This document shows positions 59,029-64,000 of a stretch of 64,000 nt of DNA, piece after piece. Origin of the DNA: Natrinema salsiterrestre (GTDB lineage: Archaea > Halobacteriota > Halobacteria > Halobacteriales > Natrialbaceae); the NCBI RefSeq assembly GCF_029502005.1, contig NZ_JAMQOT010000004.1:248001-312000 (forward strand). The letters are read 5' to 3'. The first letter of the stretch is position 1, and each line of letters starts with the position of its first letter. A program made the position numbers and the translations under genes. The notes under the pieces are model-generated. The model made no database searches. It was not told the DNA's origin and saw nothing but the letters and a program-made list of their open reading frames with translations.

Positions 59029-61136
59029 TGGTCCTTCGTATCGAGTTCGTCCGCATCGACGGTGAGTCGCAGATCGATCGCCTGTACGCCGTCCGGGCCC
59101 GCCACGAGCGGGTTGATATCGAGTTCGAGGATCGACGGGAAATCAGTCGCCAGCTGCGAGAGCCGCTGGATCGTCTCGACGACCCCCTCGACGTCCGCGG
59201 GCTCGCGACCGCGGGCACCGCGCAACAGCGGCGCGGCCTTGATTTCGTCGACCATCTCGCGGGCCTCGTCGTCCCCGATCGGGGCCACTCGAACGGACGT
59301 GTCCTCGAGAATTTCGACGAAGATCCCGCCGAGTCCGAACAGCAACAGCGGCCCGAACTGCGGGTCGCGGTTCATCCCGACGATGGTCTCGGTCGACGCC
59401 TCGAGATCGAGCAGCTCCTGGATCTGGACGCCGATGATGGTCGCGTCGGGCTGGTAGTTACGCGCCCGAGAGACGACGTCTTCGTAGGCGTCGTAAACGT
59501 CCTCGTCGGGCACACCGACTTTGACGCCACCGATGTCGGACTTGTGGGAGATGTCGGGACTGACGATCTTCATGACGACGTCGCCCTCGATTTCCTCGGC
59601 GACCTCGCGAGCGCGGTCGGGATCGTCGACGATCTCGCCCTGCGGCGTCGGGATTCCGTAGGCATCGAGAAGCTCCATCGACTCGACGCCGAGGCGGTTG
59701 TCGGTCCGTCCGCGAGCGCGCTCGAGGACCTCGCGTGCACGCTCTCGGTCGACGTCGAACCGTTCGGGCTCGTCGACCGACCGTTCGCGAACGTCTCGGA
59801 AGCGTGCGAGCGCGTCGAGTCCGGAGACCGCTCGCGAGGGGTCGAAGTAGTTCGGGACCCCCGACTCGCGCAGCGTCTCCTCGGCCTCGCGAGCCCGTTT
59901 GCCGCCCATGAAGCAGGTGACGACCGGCGTCTCGTGTGCCTCGAGCTCCTCGATCACCGTCTCGGCGAGGTCGTCGTAGGACAGCACCGCGGTCGGCGCG
60001 GCGACGACGACCGCGCTCCCGACGTTCGGATCCGCGAGTGCGATCTCGAGGGCCTCGCCGAAGCGCTCGACGTCGGCGTCGCCGATCGCGTCGATCGGAT
60101 TGTAGACGTTGGCCTCGTCGGGCATCGCGTCGCCCAGCGCCGCGATCGTCTCATCGGTGAAGCCGGCCATCTCGAGGGTCGAATCGCCGACGGCATCGGT
60201 CGTGAGGACGCCGGGACCGCCCGCGTTGGTGACGACGGCGACCCCGTCCGATTCGGGTTCCGGCAGGCCCGCGAGCGCCCGCGCGTAGTCGAACAGTTCC
60301 TGTACCGAGCGGGCGCGGATGACGCCGGCCTGTTCGAGCCCGGCCTCGTAGGCCCGTTCACTGCCCGCGATCGCGCCGGTATGCGACGAGGCCGCCTGCG
60401 CGCCGGCGTCCGTCCGACCGGACTTGACGAGCACGATCGGGGTATCGTCCGTGACCTCGCGGGCGGCCTCGATGAATCCCCGCCCGTCGTCGATGTCCTC
60501 GAGGTAGCCGATGACGACGTCGGTGTCCGGGTCGTCGCCCCACTCGCGGACGAAGTCCGTCTCGTCCAGCACCGTCTTGTTCCCCAGCGAGACGACGTCC
60601 CGGAAGCCGATCCCCTGCTCGTTGGCCCAGTCGAGGACGGCCGTGATGAACGCCCCCGACTGGCTCATGAAGGAGATCGACCCCTCGAGGGCGTCCTCGG
60701 GGCCGAACGTGGCATTCATGCCGACGGCCGTGGCCATGATACCGAGGCTGTTCGGGCCGACCACGTTGAGGCCGTGCTCCGCCGCGAGCTCGCGGAGCTG
60801 CCCTTCGCGCTCGGCCCCCTCGCTCCCCGTCTCGGAGAACCCGGCGGTGATGACGACGACGTCCTCAGTTCCCGCCTCGGCGAGGTCTCGGATCGATTCG
60901 ATGACGATATCGGGCGGTACGACGACCACCGCCAGATCGATCGGCGGTGCGCTCTTCGCGTCCGAATAACACTCGAGCCCGAGCACCTCCTCGCGCGAGG
61001 GGTTGATCGGGACGATCTCGCCGGCGAACCCGTCCCGCAGGTTCTCGAGAATCGCCCGTCCGACGGCGCCCTCGCGGTCGGTCGCGCCGACCACGGCGAC
61101 GCTCTCGGGGTCGAAGAGTGCGGATAACCGTCCCAT
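59025..61136 (-). CDS. acd: ADP-forming acetate/acyl-CoA synthetase, fused alpha and beta
   Basis: This enzyme converts acyl-CoA, ADP and phosphate to acid, CoA and ATP, the archaeal way of conserving energy from acetyl-CoA. The 703-residue protein has a CoA-binding domain (FDPESVAVVGATDREGAVGR), ligase-CoA domain with the phosphorylated His in AASSHTGAIAGSE, and a C-terminal ATP-grasp domain (AYGIPTPQGEIVDDPDRARE, VMKIVSPDISHKSDIGGVKV). Alpha and beta are one chain, as in haloarchaea. The ATG at 61136 starts the conserved MGRLSALFDPESVAVVG; a longer frame upstream is not coding-like. Confidence 0.94.
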   Translation of the reverse strand: MGRLSALFDPESVAVVGATDREGAVGRAILENLRDGFAGEIVPINPSREEVLGLECYSDAKSAPPIDLAVVVVPPDIVIESIRDLAEAGTEDVVVITAGFSETGSEGAEREGQLRELAAEHGLNVVGPNSLGIMATAVGMNATFGPEDALEGSISFMSQSGAFITAVLDWANEQGIGFRDVVSLGNKTVLDETDFVREWGDDPDTDVVIGYLEDIDDGRGFIEAAREVTDDTPIVLVKSGRTDAGAQAASSHTGAIAGSERAYEAGLEQAGVIRARSVQELFDYARALAGLPEPESDGVAVVTNAGGPGVLTTDAVGDSTLEMAGFTDETIAALGDAMPDEANVYNPIDAIGDADVERFGEALEIALADPNVGSAVVVAAPTAVLSYDDLAETVIEELEAHETPVVTCFMGGKRAREAEETLRESGVPNYFDPSRAVSGLDALARFRDVRERSVDEPERFDVDRERAREVLERARGRTDNRLGVESMELLDAYGIPTPQGEIVDDPDRAREVAEEIEGDVVMKIVSPDISHKSDIGGVKVGVPDEDVYDAYEDVVSRARNYQPDATIIGVQIQELLDLEASTETIVGMNRDPQFGPLLLFGLGGIFVEILEDTSVRVAPIGDDEAREMVDEIKAAPLLRGARGREPADVEGVVETIQRLSQLATDFPSILELDINPLVAGPDGVQAIDLRLTVDADELDTKDQ

Positions 61137-61160
61137 CGCTCGAGGGTTGGCGGAGTAGGG

Positions 61161-61170
61161 TGTTAAGGGT
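61161..61170 (-). promoter_or_regulatory. TATA-like box of the acyl-CoA synthetase gene
   Basis: CCCTTAACAC on the minus strand lies about 30 bases before the ATG at 61136. Confidence 0.4.
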
Positions 61171-61265
61171 GTGGCATGTTCCAGCGAATCGGGAGCGAAC
61201 AGTGCCTGTGGCTCGGCGTTCCGAGGGCGTTTTCCGGGAATTGTGCTATACCTCGTGGCGTACAC

Positions 61266-61281
61266 CAACACGAATATGTTG
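61266..61281. promoter_or_regulatory. Inverted repeat over the promoter of the HTH-PIN pair
   Basis: CAACA-CGAATA-TGTTG overlaps the likely TATA region (GAATATGTTG) about 28 bases before the ATG at 61303. It could be the site through which the HTH protein represses its own operon. Confidence 0.4.
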
Positions 61282-61302
61282 CCCCGGTCCGAATACAAAC
61301 GT

Positions 61303-61650
61303 ATGTCTCGGAAACGCGAGGAGAGCGGTCGATACACCGAGACCGTTACGGCGGCGGACGTCCTCGGTGTGTTCGAGTTGGTCGACGGACCGGTCGTCAC
61401 CTCCGGTGACGTCGCCGAGGCCTGCGAGTGTTCCCGCGAGACGGCGCGGCGGAAACTGCGCGCACTCGAGGACGAGGGCCGAGTCGCAAGCCGGAAGACA
61501 GCCGGACGAGTCGTGTGGTGGATAGTAGACCATGACCCGGATAACGGCGCCCCGGTCGATCCCGACGACCCGTTCTGGGACCTGCAACCCGGCGCGTCCG
61601 GCGAGCGCGACGTCTCCGAGAGCGTCGACGAGATCCTCTACGGACAATGA
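61303..61650 (+). CDS. Winged-helix DNA-binding protein, antitoxin candidate
   Basis: The 115-residue protein has a winged-helix domain: ADVLGVFELVDGPVVTSGDV, then AEACECSRETARRKLRALED (helix-turn-helix) and the wing GRVASRKTAGRVVWWIVD. The C-terminal 40 residues are acidic (NGAPVDPDDPFWDLQPGASG) and may wrap around the PIN protein. The gene overlaps the PIN gene by ATGA. The pairing of a winged helix, rather than a ribbon-helix-helix, with a PIN toxin is a known haloarchaeal variant. The promoter holds an inverted repeat. Confidence 0.82.
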   Translation: MSRKREESGRYTETVTAADVLGVFELVDGPVVTSGDVAEACECSRETARRKLRALEDEGRVASRKTAGRVVWWIVDHDPDNGAPVDPDDPFWDLQPGASGERDVSESVDEILYGQ

Positions 61651-62093
61651 GCGGCGCAGGTGCGACACCGTTGTTCGTCGACACCGGCGCGTTCTACGCT
61701 CGAGCCGACCGCGACGACAAGCACCACGAGACAGCCGTAGAGACCTTCGAAGCGATCCGCTCGGGGAAGCTACCGTACCGTCCGCTGTACACCTCGCAGT
61801 TCGTCCTCTCGGAACTGGCCACGCTGTTGCTGTACAAGTGCGGCCACGACGTCGCCGCCCGGACGTTGACGTCGATCCGCGAGTCCGAGAGCTTCGTCGT
61901 TCTCTCCGTCGATGAATCCGCGTTCGCGGTGACCGCCGACCAGTTCGTCGAGTACGACGACCAGCAGATCTCCTTCGTCGACCATACGACCGCCGTCCTC
62001 GCCGCGGAGCGCGACGTCGACCACGTGTTCGCGTTCGACAGCGACTTCCGGACGCTCGCATTCGCGTTGATCCCCGAAGACGACAGTCTGTAA
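61647..62093 (+). CDS. PIN-domain nuclease, toxin candidate
   Basis: The 148-residue protein is a PIN nuclease. Metal-binding acids are Asp12 (LFVDTGAFYARAD), Glu56 (FVLSELATLLLY), Asp112 (ISFVDHTTAVLA) and Asp131/Asp133 (FAFDSDFRTL). It would cut RNA when released from its partner. The ATGA overlap with the HTH gene suggests a toxin-antitoxin module of the VapBC-like class. It is convergent with the metal permease gene 64 bases away. Confidence 0.88.
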   Translation: MSGAGATPLFVDTGAFYARADRDDKHHETAVETFEAIRSGKLPYRPLYTSQFVLSELATLLLYKCGHDVAARTLTSIRESESFVVLSVDESAFAVTADQFVEYDDQQISFVDHTTAVLAAERDVDHVFAFDSDFRTLAFALIPEDDSL

Positions 62094-62157
62094 CCGGAGA
62101 TCGGTGGCGTTTCGTCGGCCCAGCGGTGACTGGCTCGCGCGTCCTCAGTGACCGCGA

Positions 62158-63174
62158 TCAGTGCGTCGAGATCGCCGCCGTCGATCGGCTCGAGGCCAGC
62201 ACCGCGAGCAGGTAACAGGCGATGGCGACGACGACGATCGAGCCGCCGGTGGGGAGGCCCTGCGAGATCGAGAAGGCGAAGCCGCCGATGACTGCGATCT
62301 GTCCGAACAGGATCGACAGGTACAGCGTTTCCCGGAAGCTGTGGGCGAGCTGCGTGGCCGTCGCGACCGGGACGACGAGCATCGCGGCGACGAGGATCAC
62401 GCCGAGGATCTGGATCGCGCCGACGACGACGACGGCGGTCATCACGATCAACAGCGTGTTGTACCAGGTGACGTTGAGCCGCGCGACGCGGGCCGCTTGC
62501 TCGTCGAACGTGATGAAGAGCAGTTGCTTGTAGGTCGCGACGACGGTGACGACGACGAGGACGCTGATGACGGCCATCAGCTGCGCCCCCGAGGGGGTGA
62601 CGACGGAGATGTTCCCGAAGAGGTAGTCCCTGACGTCGATTCCGGTCGTTCGGTCCAGACTGATGATGAGCGTCCCGATCGCGAAACTGCCGGTTAGCAT
62701 GATCGCGATCGGCACGTCGCCGTACGTGTCGGTCCGCTCGATCAGCCACTGAACGCCGAGAGCACCGAGGACGCCCACGACCAGTGCGACGACCATCAGC
62801 GGCCCGTCCCAGCCGGTTATCGCGTTCACGAGGAGGCCGATCGCGACCCCGGCGAACGCCGTGTGCGCCAGCGTTTCACCGATCAGGGCCATCTCGCGGT
62901 GGACGAGGTATGTCCCGACCAGCGGTGCGACGATCCCGATGAGAATTCCCGTCGCGACCGACCGCCAGATGAACGGATGGGAGAACACGTTCGTCCCGAG
63001 GGCCACGTCCAGCAACCGACCCGCGATCCGAGCCTGGTCGTACATACCTCCGACGACGGGGGAGGACCGCAGCGCGTCGACTACCAGTAAGCCGACCATC
63101 GCGATCGCGAGGATCGCGGTCAGACCGATACCGGCCAGCTCGAGCCGTCGTCGGAGTGATCTGGACCCGCTCAT
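62158..63174 (-). CDS. znuB: Zinc/manganese ABC transporter permease
   Basis: The 338-residue protein has about 8-9 hydrophobic helices of the ZnuB/MntB/SitC (ABC-3) type: GTYLVHREMALIGETLAHTAFAGV (the EAA-like loop), FITFDEQAARVARLNVTWYN and VATATQLAHSFRETLYLSIL. It forms the membrane channel for a divalent metal. Its ATG shares one base with the stop of the ATPase gene (63174), so translation is coupled. Zinc or manganese cannot be told from the sequence. Confidence 0.92.
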   Translation of the reverse strand: MSGSRSLRRRLELAGIGLTAILAIAMVGLLVVDALRSSPVVGGMYDQARIAGRLLDVALGTNVFSHPFIWRSVATGILIGIVAPLVGTYLVHREMALIGETLAHTAFAGVAIGLLVNAITGWDGPLMVVALVVGVLGALGVQWLIERTDTYGDVPIAIMLTGSFAIGTLIISLDRTTGIDVRDYLFGNISVVTPSGAQLMAVISVLVVVTVVATYKQLLFITFDEQAARVARLNVTWYNTLLIVMTAVVVVGAIQILGVILVAAMLVVPVATATQLAHSFRETLYLSILFGQIAVIGGFAFSISQGLPTGGSIVVVAIACYLLAVLASSRSTAAISTH

Positions 63175-63911
63175 CAGTGGTGGTGATGGACGACCTGGCC
63201 CGTCGCGCCGTAGGCCTCGGTCAGGGCATCGCTTTCGACGAACGATTCCGTGTCGCCGTGATGGTAGAGTTCCGTGTTGATACAGGCGATTCGGTTCGCA
63301 CGGTCCGTGACGACGCCGATGTCGTGTTCGATCAGGATGATCGTGATTCCCGAGTCGTTGAGCGACTCGAGCAACTGGTAGAACGCGTCGCGGGACTCGG
63401 CGTCGACGCCGACGGTCGGCTCGTCGAGGGCCAGCAGATCGGCCTCGGAGGCGAGCGCACGTGCGATGTAGGCCCGCTGGCGCTGGCCGCCCGAGAGCTC
63501 GTTGACCTGTCGGTCGGCCAGTTCTGTGATACCGACCGTCTCGAGGGCGTCGTCGACGGCCCCGCGGTCCGCGTCGGAGAGTCGTCCGTGGCCCGCGTGG
63601 GCGAATCGGCCCATGGTGACGGCCTCGCGGACGGTAACCGGCATCGAGCCGCCGCCGCTCGTCGCCTGTTGAGAGACGTAGCCGATCCGCTCGCCGTCGT
63701 CGAACGCGGCGACGGGCTCGCCGAAGAGCTCGATCGAACCGCTGTCGGGACTGCGAAGTCCGAGCATGAGATGCAAGAGGGTCGTCTTCCCCGAGCCGTT
63801 CGGGCCGATCAAGCCGAGGAAGTCGCCCTCCTCGACCGTCAGCGAGACGTCGCGGACGGCCGGCTGCTCGCCGTAGGCGAACGAAACGTTCTCGAGTTCG
63901 ACGACGGTCAC
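63174..63911 (-). CDS. znuC: Zinc/manganese ABC transporter ATP-binding protein
   Basis: The 245-residue ATPase has Walker A LIGPNGSGKTTLLHLML, Q-loop VSQQATSGGG, signature VNELSGGQRQRAYIARALA, Walker B DLLALDEPTVGVD and the switch His in ILIEHDIGVV. It belongs to the metal (ABC-3) group. The GTG at 63911 is the start: it overlaps the stop of the upstream binding-protein gene as GTGA. The C-terminus ends in His-rich VVHHHH, a possible metal-sensing feature. It powers the permease encoded next. Confidence 0.94.
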   Translation of the reverse strand: MTVVELENVSFAYGEQPAVRDVSLTVEEGDFLGLIGPNGSGKTTLLHLMLGLRSPDSGSIELFGEPVAAFDDGERIGYVSQQATSGGGSMPVTVREAVTMGRFAHAGHGRLSDADRGAVDDALETVGITELADRQVNELSGGQRQRAYIARALASEADLLALDEPTVGVDAESRDAFYQLLESLNDSGITIILIEHDIGVVTDRANRIACINTELYHHGDTESFVESDALTEAYGATGQVVHHHH

Positions 63912-64000
63912 TGTGCGTCTAGTACCTCTCTGAACGCGGGCAGGTTTATTTCTTCCATTTGGTCGCGGTACCCCCATCCCTTCTCCTGCCACTGCCCGAG
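63908..64000 (-). CDS. znuA: Zinc/manganese ABC transporter binding protein, C-terminal fragment
   Basis: The last 30 residues and stop of a gene that enters from the window edge read ...QWQEKGWGYRDQMEEINLPA... and end VLDAQ. The WGYRDQMEEINLP pattern is the C-terminal helix of ZnuA/TroA-family metal-binding proteins. Its TGA (63908-63910) overlaps the GTG of the ATPase gene. The N-terminus and metal-binding residues lie outside the window. This completes a binding protein-ATPase-permease operon in the usual order. Confidence 0.75.
   Translation of the reverse strand, partial: LGQWQEKGWGYRDQMEEINLPAFREVLDAQ

Noticed and set aside
22569-62093. The two PIN modules as borders of a mobile element
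   Set aside because: No integrase, transposase, att-like direct repeat or change of base composition was found between them; the tRNA-Lys has no partial copy nearby that I could see.

Overview
The window reads as a chromosomal segment of a haloarchaeon. The proteins are strongly acidic, third codon positions are GC-rich, many genes have a TATA-like box 25-32 bases before the ATG with no room for a leader, stop/start overlaps (ATGA/GTGA) are common, several exported proteins carry twin-arginine signals, and typical haloarchaeal families are present (TbsP-like and Bat/HTH-10 regulators, archaeal S-adenosylmethionine synthetase, ADP-forming acyl-CoA synthetase). A member of the Natrialbales group is a reasonable guess, but the sequence alone does not prove it. 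No rRNA, CRISPR array, insertion sequence or origin was seen; there is one tRNA-Lys(CTT).

Layout. 1-4 kb: end of a membrane protein gene, a structured intergenic element, the sugar-metabolism regulator TbsP and a CHAT-type cysteine protease. 4-19 kb: one-carbon and nucleotide metabolism (glyA, folD, purD, thyA-folA) mixed with a hydrolase, a PadR regulator, an MgtC/DUF4010 membrane protein, a class III aminotransferase and a membrane-protein pair. A candidate small RNA with its own TATA box and two perfect hairpins lies near 9.84-9.94 kb. 19-26 kb: Tat-exported proteins, a YyaL-type thioredoxin-domain protein, a VapBC-type module with a perfect operator palindrome, a thioredoxin, a VOC protein and cysteine synthase. 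26-38 kb: thiI, an MFS transporter, a membrane-anchored serine hydrolase, S-adenosylmethionine synthetase, a CYTH protein, an FKBP isomerase with a GGM-rich tail, a RAD55-like protein and pyrBI. 38-41 kb: a TIM-barrel-like protein, a disordered Met/Gly/Gln-rich protein and a PRC-barrel protein.

41.9-54.2 kb is the most distinctive block: a molybdenum-respiration island. An eight-gene minus-strand run encodes a NarG-type catalytic subunit with Tat signal, an iron-sulfur beta subunit, a TorD/NarJ-type chaperone, a heme-b gamma subunit (the alpha-beta-delta-gamma order of selenate/dimethylsulfide/ethylbenzene enzymes), a HEAT-repeat protein, an unrecognised helical protein, an Mrp/NBP35 ATPase fused to a DUF2249 domain, and MobB. 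Beside it are a molybdate/tungstate binding protein and permease without an ATPase, and an HTH-10 regulator. Together these could supply metal, finish the cofactor, load iron-sulfur clusters and export the enzyme. The electron acceptor (DMSO/TMAO, nitrate, chlorate, selenate or another) cannot be read from the sequence.

55-64 kb: metallo-hydrolase, tRNA-Lys, a TrkA-N/DHH protein facing a PRC-barrel protein, an ADP-forming acyl-CoA synthetase coupled to a BioD/DRTGG protein, an HTH-PIN toxin-antitoxin-like pair, and a zinc/manganese ABC transporter whose binding-protein gene runs off the window end.
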